Positions 1 through 9,240 of a stretch of DNA of 64,000 bases are shown piece after piece. A model generated the notes under the pieces. The model did no database searches. It saw only the letters and a program-made list of their open reading frames with translations, and had not been told where the DNA came from. The stretch is from NCBI GenBank assembly GCA_036339375.1, contig JAYZBC010000066.1, positions 14,093 to 78,092 of the forward strand, written 5' to 3'. Source of the DNA: JAYZBC01 sp036339375. GTDB taxonomy: Bacteria; Pseudomonadota; Alphaproteobacteria; MPNO01; UBA2964. Position 1 is the first letter of the stretch. Every line of letters starts with the position of its first letter. A program made the translations under genes and the position numbers.

Positions 1-95
1 TCGTAATTTTAGGCCTGTATTTCAAAAATTGTTATTTGGACCAAAGAAAGGGTTTGGATTTCGGACTAAACTAAATTTAAGAAGGAGTTCGTAGC

Positions 96-590
96 TTGCC
101 TTACTATGAAAGCGTGTTCATTGCACGGCAGGATATTTCTTCTCTGCAAGTGGAAGAAATTATGGAAAAAATGTCTTCGATTATAACGGAGAGTGGTGGA
201 ACGGTTGCCAAATCAGAATATTGGGGTCTAAAAACTTTGGCATATCGAATAAAAAAAAACCGAAAAGGCCATTACATAATGCTAAATGTTGATGCTTCTG
301 CATCGGCCGTCAAGGAGTTAGAGCGGAATATGAGTATTAATGACGATATTCTGCGTCTTATGACCATAAAGTTAAGTGAAATTAATGAAACGCCATCAAT
401 TATGATGCAAAGCAAAAGAACTAATGAGGACGGAAGAAACGGCAAAGTAGGGAGCTATCACGAATTCAGACCAAAAGAAGGTGTTTCGGCCTCTGACGAA
501 ACCTTAAAAAATACACCGAATAACTCCGAAACACAAAACCCTGTGCCGGAAACAAGTACAGTCGATGATATTAAGGAAGAAGAAAAATGA
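96..590 (+). CDS. rpsF: Small ribosomal subunit protein bS6
   Basis: This is the 30S protein S6, which binds 16S rRNA as a partner of S18. The 164-residue product opens MPYYESVFIARQD and carries the S6 ferredoxin-like fold over roughly residues 1-95, with YWGLKTLAYRIKK and GHYIMLNVD segments typical of the family. After that comes a polar, charged tail of about 65 residues, longer than the E. coli tail but common in Alphaproteobacteria. The start is TTG, chosen because GAAGGAG at 81-87 sits eight bases upstream and the protein aligns from this residue. It overlaps rpsR by ATGA and leads the S6-S18-DUF2232-L9 operon. Confidence 0.95.
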   Translation: MPYYESVFIARQDISSLQVEEIMEKMSSIITESGGTVAKSEYWGLKTLAYRIKKNRKGHYIMLNVDASASAVKELERNMSINDDILRLMTIKLSEINETPSIMMQSKRTNEDGRNGKVGSYHEFRPKEGVSASDETLKNTPNNSETQNPVPETSTVDDIKEEEK

Positions 591-820
591 TAAGCGGTCG
601 CAAACCATTTTTCCGGCGCCACAAAAGCTGTCCGTTTTCAGGACCAGATGCCCCTAAAATAGATTACAAAGACGTCAAACTCTTGCAACGTTTTATTTCG
701 GAACGCGGGAAGATTGTTCCAAGGAGGATTACAGCTGTTTCTTCAAAAAAACAGCGAGAACTTTCCCGGGCTATCAAACGTGCACGTAATGTTGCATTAT
801 TACCTTTTGCTGTCGATTAA
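587..820 (+). CDS. rpsR: Small ribosomal subunit protein bS18
   Basis: The 77-residue product is 30S protein S18, which pairs with S6 on the platform of the small subunit. It has the expected basic composition and the family signature region with IDYKDVKLLQRFISERGKI followed by PRRITAVSSKKQRELSRAIKRAR. Its ATG overlaps the rpsF stop codon as ATGA, which implies translational coupling. Length is normal for the family. Confidence 0.96.
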   Translation: MISGRKPFFRRHKSCPFSGPDAPKIDYKDVKLLQRFISERGKIVPRRITAVSSKKQRELSRAIKRARNVALLPFAVD

Positions 821-841
821 CATTTTAGAAAGATTATCAAA

Positions 842-1774
842 GTGAAAAGGGGGGTGTTAATAGCCCTCTCTGGAGGGCTTGCTAGCGCAGTATTATATTT
901 AGCGTTTCGAACCAATGCAGCTGGAGCCCTGATCTTTACCTATTTGACCCCGTTACCAATTCTCCTTATTGGCCTTTCAACAGGAATAAAATTTGGTGTC
1001 ATTGCCGCAGTTCTTGCAATCATCACAATATTTTTAATGACAGGGCCCATAGCAACGAGTTTGTATTGTATATTGGTTGCTGTGCCCGTGGTAATAATTA
1101 TTCGACAATCTCTAATCAACCGACCAGCCGCAGTGTTAGGTCAATATGAATGGTATCCCCCGGGTTTGATTCTTAGTTGGTTAACTGCCTACGGCGTATT
1201 ATTGATTACTGCTGTCACAATTTATTTTTCAGGTAATGAAGGCGGAATCTCTGGCTTTTCCAAGCGTTTACTTATCGAATCATTTTCAATGGTAATGAGT
1301 GTTAATCCTTCCGTAACCACTCCATTTGACAGAATTGCAGCTTTTCTTCCAGGAATGCTAATTTCTGTTTGGTTACTAATACTAATTCTAAATGCAACTC
1401 TTGCACAAAATTTGGTTGTAAAGATTGGATTTTCTAGGAGGCCGTCACCCCTTTATCGGGAAATCGAACTGCCTCAGTGGTTAACCATTGGACTTGCATT
1501 AAGTATTTTATTGTCCTTTGCATCGGGGATTTTTTCTGACTTTGGTAGAAATACGGCCCCTTTGTTATCATTACCCTTTTTTCTTTTGGGTCTAACAGTT
1601 ATACACACGCTTTCCCGACGTGTTTCAGCTCGTGGTCTGGTACTCGTAGGCGCGTATTTTTTGTTGGTTGTAGTAGGTTGGATTTCGGCAATTATTGTAT
1701 TGCTGGGTGTTTTAGAACAATGGGTATCCCTCAGAAGCAAATTCGCCCAGCCTAAACAAAACTCAGGAGAGTGA
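842..1774 (+). CDS. DUF2232 family membrane protein
   Basis: A 310-residue polytopic inner-membrane protein with about eight hydrophobic segments. It begins MKRGVLIALSGGLASAVLY, the N-terminal type seen in the DUF2232 proteins that lie between rpsR and rplI in many Alphaproteobacteria. The start is GTG. It lies 21 bases after rpsR and three bases before rplI, so it is an integral part of this ribosomal operon. Molecular function is unknown; I base the call on position and membrane topology rather than on a catalytic motif. Confidence 0.85.
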   Translation: MKRGVLIALSGGLASAVLYLAFRTNAAGALIFTYLTPLPILLIGLSTGIKFGVIAAVLAIITIFLMTGPIATSLYCILVAVPVVIIIRQSLINRPAAVLGQYEWYPPGLILSWLTAYGVLLITAVTIYFSGNEGGISGFSKRLLIESFSMVMSVNPSVTTPFDRIAAFLPGMLISVWLLILILNATLAQNLVVKIGFSRRPSPLYREIELPQWLTIGLALSILLSFASGIFSDFGRNTAPLLSLPFFLLGLTVIHTLSRRVSARGLVLVGAYFLLVVVGWISAIIVLLGVLEQWVSLRSKFAQPKQNSGE

Positions 1775-1777
1775 GCT

Positions 1778-2380
1778 ATGGATGTAATTCTTCTCGAAAG
1801 AATAGAAAAACTTGGCCAAATGGGTGACGTAGTGTCGGTACGTCCCGGTTATGCGCGTAACTACTTACTCCCGGAGAAAAAAGCATTAAGAGCCACGGAA
1901 AAAAATAAAAATTACTTTGAGACCCAGAGGACGCAGTTAGAAACCGTTAATTTAGAACACAAGACAGAAGCGCTTTCGGTGGCAAAAAAATTAGAAGGCC
2001 ATACAGTAACTATTGTCCGTCAAGCAAGTGATAATGATCAACTTTATGGGTCGGTGACAGTAAAAAACATAGCTCAGGAAATTACTAGTGATGGTTTTAC
2101 GGTTGAGAGTAAACAGGTTCAGTTGGCAAGGCCTATTAAATTAATTGGAAAACATTACGTAAATTTAAGGCTCCATCCTGAAGTGAATGTCGCCATAAAT
2201 GTTAATGTCGCAAGATCAGAAGAAGAGGCTTTAACCCAAACAGACAATCCAAATCTTATAAATGATACTGAAAGTAAAGAAGATTCGCTTGTTGAAGAAA
2301 ATCCAATCCCTACACAAGAGGATGCAGCTAGTACTAAAGATACTTCTATTGACATAAATGAAGGTCCAACGGACCCATAG
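1778..2380 (+). CDS. rplI: Large ribosomal subunit protein bL9
   Basis: This 200-residue protein is 50S protein L9, which binds 23S rRNA. The N-terminal domain shows the hallmark MDVILLERIEKLGQMGD followed by VRPGYARNYLLPEKKA, then the long connecting helix and the C-terminal domain to about residue 148. The last 50 residues are an acidic, Ser/Thr-rich extension absent from E. coli L9 but frequent in alphaproteobacterial homologues. It is the last gene of the operon and is followed by a terminator-like hairpin at 2405-2429. Confidence 0.95.
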   Translation: MDVILLERIEKLGQMGDVVSVRPGYARNYLLPEKKALRATEKNKNYFETQRTQLETVNLEHKTEALSVAKKLEGHTVTIVRQASDNDQLYGSVTVKNIAQEITSDGFTVESKQVQLARPIKLIGKHYVNLRLHPEVNVAINVNVARSEEEALTQTDNPNLINDTESKEDSLVEENPIPTQEDAASTKDTSIDINEGPTDP

Positions 2381-2404
2381 AATTTATAAAGCGTCTAAAA
2401 AGTG

Positions 2405-2433
2405 TTAATGCTTTTGGATGAAGCATTAATTTA
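2405..2433 (+). terminator. Probable terminator of the ribosomal operon
   Basis: A perfect nine-base-pair inverted repeat (2405-2413 with 2421-2429, TTAATGCTT and its complement) encloses a seven-base loop 25 bases after the rplI stop. The following tract is T-rich but broken (TTTATAT), so efficiency is uncertain. The remaining gap up to 2560 is AT-rich and shows no gene. Confidence 0.5.
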
Positions 2434-2560
2434 TATAAATAAAAATTTAATTTAGCCGAGGAGCGTAAAATAATTGATGGAAAGGAAATATAGTTAGTAA
2501 TCCTCTGGTTGAGTACCTTAAACTTTTTAAATTGCAAATTTTATAATTTAAGAAAAAATA

Positions 2561-3328
2561 ATGAAATACGACAAAATTGCTTTTATTGGCTCTAGTTCAG
2601 AAACCGCTCGTGACGCATGTCGGCAATTACGAAAACAATATGGGCGAATTCCTCTCAAGCAAGCTGATGTTATTGTTGTTCTTGGGGGAGATGGGACAAT
2701 GTTGCAAACCCTTCATCAGTGTTTTGATCTCAATGTGCCTATTTATGGGATGAACAGGGGAACAGTAGGGTTTTTGATGAACGAATTCCACAAAAATGGG
2801 CTCAAAACCAGATTGCAACAAGCCATACCAATAAAGTTGCATCCGTTATTAATGAGAGTGCAAACCGTGTTTGGATTGGAAAAACAAGCGTATTGTATTA
2901 ATGAAGTGGCCTTACTCCGTCAAACTCGGCAAGCTGCAAAACTTAAAGTAAAAATAGATGCAAAAATTCGCATGAAGGAACTTATTTGTGATGGCGCTGT
3001 TGTCGCGACACCAGCCGGAAGTACAGCGTATAATCTTTCAGCACATGGGCCAATAATTCCGATTGGGGCGGAATTGTTAGCTTTAACACCCATAAGCGCT
3101 TTCCGACCGCGCAGATGGAGGGGTGCGCTTCTGCCGGCAAGTGCTCACATCTCCCTTGAAATTCAGGAACCCAAGAAACGACCTGTAAGCGCAGTTGCAG
3201 ACTATACAGAAATACGTGATGTAAAGAGAGTGACCGTCAGTCAGAGCAAAAAAATTTCTCTAACCCTTTTATTTGATGAAGAACACAACCTGGAAGAACG
3301 AATTCTAAACGAGCAATTTATACCTTAG
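2561..3328 (+). CDS. nadK: NAD kinase
   Basis: This cytoplasmic enzyme phosphorylates NAD to NADP using ATP. The 255-residue protein has the diagnostic GGDGT motif at residues 42-46, the NRGTVGFLMN segment after it, and the second conserved block PAGSTAYNLSAHGPI that contributes to the NAD site. The length of about 255 residues matches the short alphaproteobacterial form. It stands alone, separated from rplI by a terminator-like hairpin, and converges on thiE. Confidence 0.93.
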   Translation: MKYDKIAFIGSSSETARDACRQLRKQYGRIPLKQADVIVVLGGDGTMLQTLHQCFDLNVPIYGMNRGTVGFLMNEFHKNGLKTRLQQAIPIKLHPLLMRVQTVFGLEKQAYCINEVALLRQTRQAAKLKVKIDAKIRMKELICDGAVVATPAGSTAYNLSAHGPIIPIGAELLALTPISAFRPRRWRGALLPASAHISLEIQEPKKRPVSAVADYTEIRDVKRVTVSQSKKISLTLLFDEEHNLEERILNEQFIP

Positions 3329-3364
3329 CGCAAACATTTAGATACAAACATCAACCTTATTTTT

Positions 3365-3991
3365 CTATTTTTTAATTGAATTCAGCAGTTCTGAAACATA
3401 TTTTCTTGGGTTTTCAGAACCCATAACACCACTCATTAAAGCCACACCAGAAGCTCCATACGTAAAGCATTTCTTTGCATTTTCAAGATTTACACCTGCT
3501 AGTGCAATAATAGGCAAATCGAGAACACTACAAGCTTCCTTGAGACCGGAAATTCCTAAAGTGGGTCCATAAAGGGGTTTGGAGGTGGTAGGAAAAATGG
3601 GGCTCAAAGTCACGTAATCCGCACCTTGTTGGGAGGCCATTTTTGCTTCTCTAATCGAATGACATGAAACCCCAATCAAACATTTTTCACCAAGTTTTTT
3701 TCTTATTTTTACCAATGAAGTTTTTGGTTGCAAATGCACCCCTTCAGGCCGCATTTTTCGACTCAGGGTTAAATCACTATTGAGCGTCAAAAAAGCATTT
3801 TGTAAAATGCAGAGATTTTTAAAAAAAGAATAATTTCCAATAATATCTTGCAAAGGAGCATCCTTGTCCCGATACATTACCCATCGGCATCCTCCAGCAA
3901 GTGATTTTTCGACTACATCCTTTATATCTCCCTTTGCTGTAGCCCGATCAGTGATAACCAAAAGGGGTGGAATGGGGAGTTTATTTTTCAC
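3365..3991 (-). CDS. thiE: Thiamine phosphate synthase
   Basis: It joins the hydroxymethylpyrimidine diphosphate and thiazole phosphate halves to give thiamine phosphate. The 208-residue TIM-barrel protein shows the pyrophosphate-binding strand ending YRDKDA, the GVHLQ segment, IGVSCHS, the DYVTLSPIFPTTSKP loop that contacts the substrates, and the C-terminal ALAGVN and GVALMSG strands. Its start overlaps the thiG stop by four bases, so it is the last gene of thiO-thiS-thiG-thiE. Confidence 0.9.
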   Translation of the reverse strand: MKNKLPIPPLLVITDRATAKGDIKDVVEKSLAGGCRWVMYRDKDAPLQDIIGNYSFFKNLCILQNAFLTLNSDLTLSRKMRPEGVHLQPKTSLVKIRKKLGEKCLIGVSCHSIREAKMASQQGADYVTLSPIFPTTSKPLYGPTLGISGLKEACSVLDLPIIALAGVNLENAKKCFTYGASGVALMSGVMGSENPRKYVSELLNSIKK

Positions 3992-4773
3992 AACTCTATA
4001 GCGCCTTCAGCTGGTGTAGATGCTTTAGCATATAACCTACGGGGAATACGACCAGCTTCAAAAGCCAAACGACCCGCTTCGATCCCTGAACGCATTGCAT
4101 TCGCCATTTTTACTGGATCTCGTGCACCAGCAATAGCTGTATTCATTAAAATTCCATCACACCCCAGTTCCATTGCCAAAGCAGCATCAGATGCAGTACC
4201 TACGCCCGCATCAACAATGACAGGTAAAGAACATTGATCCCGTATAATTTTAAGGTTGTACGGATTACGTATTCCCATACCAGATCCTATTGGAGCACCC
4301 AACGGCATAATTGCAGCGCAACCAATCTGTTCAAGTTTTTTACATGTAATTGGGTCATCATTAGTGTAGGGCAAAACCACAAAACCTTTAGTCACAAGTT
4401 CTTCTGCTGCCAAAAGTAGCTGTTCAACATCAGGAAACAAAGTGTTATCATCTCCGATTACTTCCAGCTTCACCCAGTCGGTGTGCAATGCTTCACGTGC
4501 GAGCTCAGCGGTCAAAACAGCATCTCTTGCAGTAAAACAACCTGCCGTATTTGGCAATATATGAAAACGTTCGCCGAGAACATCAAAAAGGCTTTCTCCA
4601 CCCCCGTCGAGGCTGACCCGCCGAACTGCAACAGTTACAATTTCTGCGCCGCTGGCCTCAATTGCCTCTGACATAATTTCTTGATTAGGATAGTGTGAGG
4701 TGCCAACCATTAGTCTTGATGAAAAAACTTTCCCCGCAATCGTAAGTTTTTTCGCCGTTACCGTATTAACCAT
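3988..4773 (-). CDS. thiG: Thiazole synthase
   Basis: ThiG forms the thiazole ring of thiamine from deoxyxylulose phosphate, dehydroglycine and the ThiS thiocarboxylate. The 261-residue barrel contains the lysine segment DWVKLEVIGDD, which carries the Schiff-base lysine of the family, plus GAPIGSGMGI and VDAGVGTASDAA phosphate-binding loops. I place the start at the ATG at 4773, one base after the thiS stop; a second in-frame ATG at 4791 would overlap thiS by 17 bases and adds residues foreign to the family. Confidence 0.94.
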   Translation of the reverse strand: MVNTVTAKKLTIAGKVFSSRLMVGTSHYPNQEIMSEAIEASGAEIVTVAVRRVSLDGGGESLFDVLGERFHILPNTAGCFTARDAVLTAELAREALHTDWVKLEVIGDDNTLFPDVEQLLLAAEELVTKGFVVLPYTNDDPITCKKLEQIGCAAIMPLGAPIGSGMGIRNPYNLKIIRDQCSLPVIVDAGVGTASDAALAMELGCDGILMNTAIAGARDPVKMANAMRSGIEAGRLAFEAGRIPRRLYAKASTPAEGAIEL

Positions 4774-4774
4774 T

Positions 4775-4984
4775 TTAGCCCCCGCGCACAATATGCACGA
4801 TCTCTATTTTATCATTAGCTTTCAAAAATTTCTGTTCCCAATCTGTCCTCGGAACAACCTGACCATTTCTAGCAATTGCGATACCGCCTTTTGACCAATT
4901 AATACCACGCTTTTCAAGCAATAACTTTATAGACCTAGAAGATAAATTCTCTATTTCACCGTTTATATAAATTTTTTCTTGCAC
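4775..4984 (-). CDS. thiS: Sulfur carrier protein ThiS
   Basis: A 69-residue ubiquitin-like sulfur carrier. It begins with the strand KIYINGE, contains the internal segment IAIARNGQVVPR, and ends in the obligatory Gly-Gly that is adenylated and turned into a thiocarboxylate. It sits between thiO and thiG, 31 bases after the thiO stop. The enzyme that charges it (ThiF) is not in the window. Confidence 0.92.
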   Translation of the reverse strand: MQEKIYINGEIENLSSRSIKLLLEKRGINWSKGGIAIARNGQVVPRTDWEQKFLKANDKIEIVHIVRGG

Positions 4985-5015
4985 AAGGAGTTCCTTTTAT
5001 ACAATAAAAAGTAAT

Positions 5016-6152
5016 TTATTGATTTGATTTTGCAAACCTATCCAAATGGAAAGGTTTAATTGAACTTGGCACTGTCCCCGTATTTATATTTTCAGCCATT
5101 GCATTTGCCGTTAACGGTGCCAACAATATTCCATTGCGATGATGACCGGTAGCCAAAAATAGACCATCCGTTTTCGTGGAACCTAAAATAGGTGCATCGT
5201 CTCTACTTGCCGGACGCAATCCAGCCCAACTTTCAACGACGGGTAAATCGTATATACCAGGTAAGACATCCCAAGCCAGCCGCAACAATTCCAGCATCCC
5301 TCCAACTGTCAATTTTTTATCAAAGCCCATCTCTTCAACAGTTGCACCTATCAAAAGACGACCGTCCCCTTTGGGCACCAAATAAATGGATGGGACTATC
5401 CCATTTCCTGGCCCCCATACCACGTGCTCAATCAGGGGGGTATTGACTTCCATTTGTACAGAAACCATCTGTCCCTTTAGTGGTCGTACTGGAGGCCTTG
5501 AATGCTCCGGCAGCCCATAAAGATTTCGTGACCAAGCCCCGGCAGCAATTACTACTTTTTCAGCTTTAATTTCATTATCAACTAATTCAAGCCCTCTCAC
5601 AGCTTTCTCTTTGGTCAAAATTTTTATTACTTCGGTGTTTTCCTTTAAAACACCACCGCACTTAATAAAAGCTTTTTTCAGAGCTTTTACTACTTTTCGG
5701 CTGTCAACCTGATGATCAAGTGAACTGAAAATAGCTCCGGTCACGGACGCCGAAAGATGGGGTTCACGTTTGCGTGCTTCATACCCGTTAAGCCACTCCA
5801 CGTTTAAGCCCAATGTTTTAAAATACTGAAACCTATGTTGAAGGTGTTCTAGGTCATCACGGTCAAGCGCAACGACTAGCGTACCATGCCCACGGTAATC
5901 GACATCAACACCCGTCGTTTTATAGAGATCTTCCGCAAAGCACTTCCACATTTTTAGACTTTTTAACGCTAAGGGCAACAATGCCTCTTCAGCGTGCTCT
6001 GCTTCTGCCTGCGGAGCAAGCATACCTGCAGCAGCCCAAGTCGATTCCATACCCCCTTTTTTGCGTTCAAAGATTGTCACATCCAAACCGCGTTCAGCTA
6101 AACGCCAACCGATAGCAAGTCCACAAACTCCACCACCAATTATCGCAATCAT
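5016..6152 (-). CDS. thiO: Glycine oxidase ThiO
   Basis: This FAD enzyme oxidises glycine to the imine used for thiazole formation in aerobes. The 378-residue product starts with a dinucleotide-binding fold (GGGVCGLAIGWRLAERG, residues 6-22), has the AGAWS segment of the D-amino-acid-oxidase family near residue 205, and ends with GLRPASRDDAPILG and GHHRNGILLAP, typical of ThiO. It is first in the thiO-thiS-thiG-thiE operon. I saw no TPP riboswitch in the upstream gap. Confidence 0.9.
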   Translation of the reverse strand: MIAIIGGGVCGLAIGWRLAERGLDVTIFERKKGGMESTWAAAGMLAPQAEAEHAEEALLPLALKSLKMWKCFAEDLYKTTGVDVDYRGHGTLVVALDRDDLEHLQHRFQYFKTLGLNVEWLNGYEARKREPHLSASVTGAIFSSLDHQVDSRKVVKALKKAFIKCGGVLKENTEVIKILTKEKAVRGLELVDNEIKAEKVVIAAGAWSRNLYGLPEHSRPPVRPLKGQMVSVQMEVNTPLIEHVVWGPGNGIVPSIYLVPKGDGRLLIGATVEEMGFDKKLTVGGMLELLRLAWDVLPGIYDLPVVESWAGLRPASRDDAPILGSTKTDGLFLATGHHRNGILLAPLTANAMAENINTGTVPSSIKPFHLDRFAKSNQ

Positions 6153-6548
6153 CCGCTTAAGCCCTTGAAAATGGGAAGCGGACAGAAAGTACGATTATTG
6201 TACAACCTGGTTTTAGACAAAACCCTCCTCAAAAATAACTATGGATGCAGATTGACCAGAATTTTTCTTTAACAAAGCTCCGGTTATTGCCTTCATCTCC
6301 CCCTTTTAATATAAGCAGCGTGGTCATCCATAGGGTAGCTGTCAACCCTTGGGGGGAGGCGTTTTCCAAACTTGGAACATTGGCGTTAGAAATATTAACG
6401 CCCATATTTAGAGATAAAATTTTTGAAAATGGTTTTTCATAAGTTTTTGTTTTACTATTTGTGATAGAAGAGTTTAACTGTTTTTTTATATACCAGTTCG
6501 AAAATACAAAACGAAATCTGAAATTACTAGAATTCCAATAGAAAATTT
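6153..6548. other. Intergenic region between divergent thiO and FAD monooxygenase
   Basis: This 396-base stretch must hold the promoters of thiO (leftward) and the monooxygenase gene (rightward). A 65-codon open frame at 6245-6442 lacks a convincing ribosome site and resembles nothing I know, so I do not call it. A short GC-rich inverted repeat (AGGGT with ACCCT) lies around 6331-6350. I looked on the minus strand for the conserved TPP-riboswitch elements and did not find them. Confidence 0.6.
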
Positions 6549-7772
6549 ATGACATTGAACGATCGTGTGCTAATCGCCGGAGCGGGACCAGTAGGAATGA
6601 TTTCCGGATACTATCTAGCACGGAATGATATACCAGTAACCGTTTTTGATTCGCTTCCCGAAACACAGACTGATCATCGTGCATCCACCGTTCACCCTTC
6701 TACTTTAGATATGCTGACACAGCTTGATATGACCAAAGAAATGACCGAAAAAGGACTTATTTCGCCTATTTTCCAATTCCGAGATCGATATGACGACAGA
6801 GTGGTTGCTGAATTTGATTACGGAATTATTGCGGATGAAACCGAACATCCTTACGCACTACAAGTTGAACAACACAAGGTTATTGATATAGCAAGGGAAC
6901 ACGCTGAAACATTATCGAACTTTTGCCTAAAACGCCCAAATGAAGTTACTGGGTTTTCTCAGGATGAAGATGGCGTTGAAATTGTGGTCAGAAACCAAAA
7001 CGGAGACCAAGAAATACATAAAGGACGTTTCCTAATAGCGGCTGACGGTGGACGAAGCGTCATCCGAAAACAACTTAATATTGAATTTCCAGGTTTCACT
7101 TGGGGCGAAAGGTTCGTGATTGCAACTACAAAATTTGATTTCGGAAACCCTGAGGCGGGAGGACACCATTACAGAAATTACGTTGCACACCCAAAACAAT
7201 GGTGTGCTCTGATCAAGGTTGCCGGTGATGATATGACAGGGTTGTGGCGAATTTTATTACCAGCATCAGGAAAAGAACCAGATGAATACGTTCAAAGTGA
7301 GGAATGGGTACAAGACAAATTTTCTGAGTGTCTTCCTTATGCACCTTCCTACGAAATTATTCACCGAAATCTTTACAACGTTCATCAACGAGTTGCCGAC
7401 AAATTCCACGTTGGCAGGATTGTCCTCGCCGGGGATTCAGCGCACGTTAATAACCCGCTAGGTGGAATGGGGATGAACGGTGGTATCCACGACGGGCTTA
7501 ATATTGCAGAAAAACTTGTGAAAATTTGGCGTGGTGAGGGGGATATCAATTTGCTAGCACAATATGATCGACAACGGCGAACGATGGCGAAGAAATACGT
7601 CCAAGCCCAATCAATTCAAAACAAAGAAATTTTGCAGGAAAATAATTTGAAAGTTAGGCGGGAGCGTCTGGATAGCCTTTCAGCAATCGCTGACAATTCC
7701 AAATCATGCCACGAATATTTATTACGATCTTCTCTGATCGCAATGGTCAGAGAAGCCCAGAGCATCCTTTAG
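6549..7772 (+). CDS. FAD-dependent aromatic monooxygenase (class A flavoprotein type)
   Basis: A 407-residue flavoprotein with the three fingerprints of single-component hydroxylases: the FAD ADP-binding motif GAGPVG near residue 11, the DG motif AADGGRSVIRK near residue 161, and the GD motif VLAGDSAHVNNPLGGMGMNGG near residue 296. Relatives (phenol, 3-(3-hydroxyphenyl)propionate and resorcinol hydroxylases) insert oxygen next to a phenolic hydroxyl using NAD(P)H. It is shorter than the 550-600-residue members because the C-terminal thioredoxin-like domain is missing. The substrate is unknown. It stands alone and converges on an MFS gene. Confidence 0.85.
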   Translation: MTLNDRVLIAGAGPVGMISGYYLARNDIPVTVFDSLPETQTDHRASTVHPSTLDMLTQLDMTKEMTEKGLISPIFQFRDRYDDRVVAEFDYGIIADETEHPYALQVEQHKVIDIAREHAETLSNFCLKRPNEVTGFSQDEDGVEIVVRNQNGDQEIHKGRFLIAADGGRSVIRKQLNIEFPGFTWGERFVIATTKFDFGNPEAGGHHYRNYVAHPKQWCALIKVAGDDMTGLWRILLPASGKEPDEYVQSEEWVQDKFSECLPYAPSYEIIHRNLYNVHQRVADKFHVGRIVLAGDSAHVNNPLGGMGMNGGIHDGLNIAEKLVKIWRGEGDINLLAQYDRQRRTMAKKYVQAQSIQNKEILQENNLKVRRERLDSLSAIADNSKSCHEYLLRSSLIAMVREAQSIL

Positions 7773-7780
7773 TGCCATTA

Positions 7781-7813
7781 AGGAAAACAAAATTTTGATT
7801 CCTAATTTTTTTT
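7781..7813 (+). terminator. Possible terminator after the FAD monooxygenase gene
   Basis: AGGAA at 7781-7785 pairs with TTCCT at 7799-7803 around the palindrome CAAAATTTTG, followed after two bases by eight T residues (7806-7813). The T tract overlaps the last codons of the convergent MFS gene. The stem is short, so this is a moderate call. Confidence 0.4.
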
Positions 7814-9097
7814 AGATGCAACTCCAGATACCGGTGGATTTTCTAATGCCTCCTTCAGATCGTCACGCCGTTTGAACGTCCAAAACCACAAACAAATGCA
7901 AATCACGGCGCCAAAAATAACCGGCCAACGTAAACCAACATAATCACCCGCCCACCCCATTAATAATGAACCCAGTGAAGGACAACCTCTAGACACTGCA
8001 CCATATAAGCTAATAACTCGCCCACGAATGTAGTCATCAACAGCCGCTTGAATAAGAGTTTGTTCCCCTGTGCCAGCAACTGTCATACTAAAACCTGCTA
8101 CAAAAACAGAGCCAACTGCGATATAAAATTTTGTCGTACTTGCAAAAATTATTAATACAACTGCAAGAATTAAAATGTTTGATATAACGATTGATGTTAA
8201 ACCTTTTATTTGACCCCGCTGTGCTAACCAAAATCCACCCATTACCGCCCCTAACCCAACAGAAGAAACCAAAATGCCTAAAGCATCAGGACCTAGGCCG
8301 AAAACACTATCAACAAAACCAGAAAACAGATCTATGTAGGTCCTTCCGAACACGCCAACGATAAACAAAACAAACATAAGCACACCAATTCCAGGATGAG
8401 AAAAGGTATACTTGAAACCAGCTTTAATTTCGTTGGGTATTTCTTTTAGTGGTGCTAAACTTCTGGGTAAGGCATGTGCACCCAGACGGATTATGATTAA
8501 AGCAACCGCAAAGATAGCGCTAGCCACCGCATTAAAAGCAAAAACTATACCAACACCTACAACCCATGCTTCTTCTCCACTCAATGCTATGATGCCTCCT
8601 GCAATTGCAGGTCCGCCCACGCGTGCAACATTGAAAACAAGAGAGTTGATGGCAACCGCTGACGCCAATCTTTGACGATTAACCATATTTGGGACTATCA
8701 CAAGCCTTACTGGATGGTTGATTGCGAGAACCAAACCCAATACAAGAGTGAGGGAAAAAACCTTTTCTATTGAAACAAATTCATCCAAACAAAAAAATGC
8801 AAGGATGGTCGCTTGCAAGGTTGTAAATGCCATCGCAAAACGCATCATTCCCAACCTATTGACCCTTTCGGTAATCGCACCTGCTAGAGGCGCTAATACT
8901 ACTGTGGGAAACAAGTCAGCCAAAGCAATCGCCCCAAGCCAAAAAGTTGATCCCGTCAACTTCCAGGTAAGCCACTGCAGAGCAATTCGATAGGCCCACA
9001 TCCCAAAGTGTGAACAAATATTGCCAACCGTATATATAAGGTAATTGCGGTCTCCCAACGCATGAGTCATGGGATTAAAACGACTAAGTAGTTTCAT
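7802..9097 (-). CDS. MFS transporter, EntS/MFS_3-like
   Basis: A 431-residue inner-membrane permease with about twelve hydrophobic segments. The N-terminal part (GDRNYLIYTVGNICSHFG, then IALQWLTWKLTGS) and the loop GAITERVNRLGMMR match the MFS_3 branch that includes the enterobactin exporter EntS and many drug exporters. The cargo cannot be told from sequence. It is a single gene, convergent with the FAD monooxygenase. Confidence 0.8.
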   Translation of the reverse strand: MKLLSRFNPMTHALGDRNYLIYTVGNICSHFGMWAYRIALQWLTWKLTGSTFWLGAIALADLFPTVVLAPLAGAITERVNRLGMMRFAMAFTTLQATILAFFCLDEFVSIEKVFSLTLVLGLVLAINHPVRLVIVPNMVNRQRLASAVAINSLVFNVARVGGPAIAGGIIALSGEEAWVVGVGIVFAFNAVASAIFAVALIIIRLGAHALPRSLAPLKEIPNEIKAGFKYTFSHPGIGVLMFVLFIVGVFGRTYIDLFSGFVDSVFGLGPDALGILVSSVGLGAVMGGFWLAQRGQIKGLTSIVISNILILAVVLIIFASTTKFYIAVGSVFVAGFSMTVAGTGEQTLIQAAVDDYIRGRVISLYGAVSRGCPSLGSLLMGWAGDYVGLRWPVIFGAVICICLWFWTFKRRDDLKEALENPPVSGVASKKN

Positions 9098-9240
9098 TTT
9101 AAATATCTATTATCTTTCTGATGGGAGAACTCAAACCTAAACCAAATTTTTATCTTATTTCTAAGTTACAAGCGTTCTTCAATAGGTTGTCGACTGAATA
9201 GAGCCTTGATAAGTTGATAACGAAAACTGGAGTACCTTCA

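Noticed and set aside
6245..6442. A 65-codon open frame in the thiO/monooxygenase gap
   Set aside because: No ribosome site, no familiar motif and no coding-like composition; it lies where promoters are expected.
6153..6548. Possible TPP riboswitch upstream of thiO
   Set aside because: The conserved CUGAGA and ACCUGAU-type elements were not found on the minus strand.
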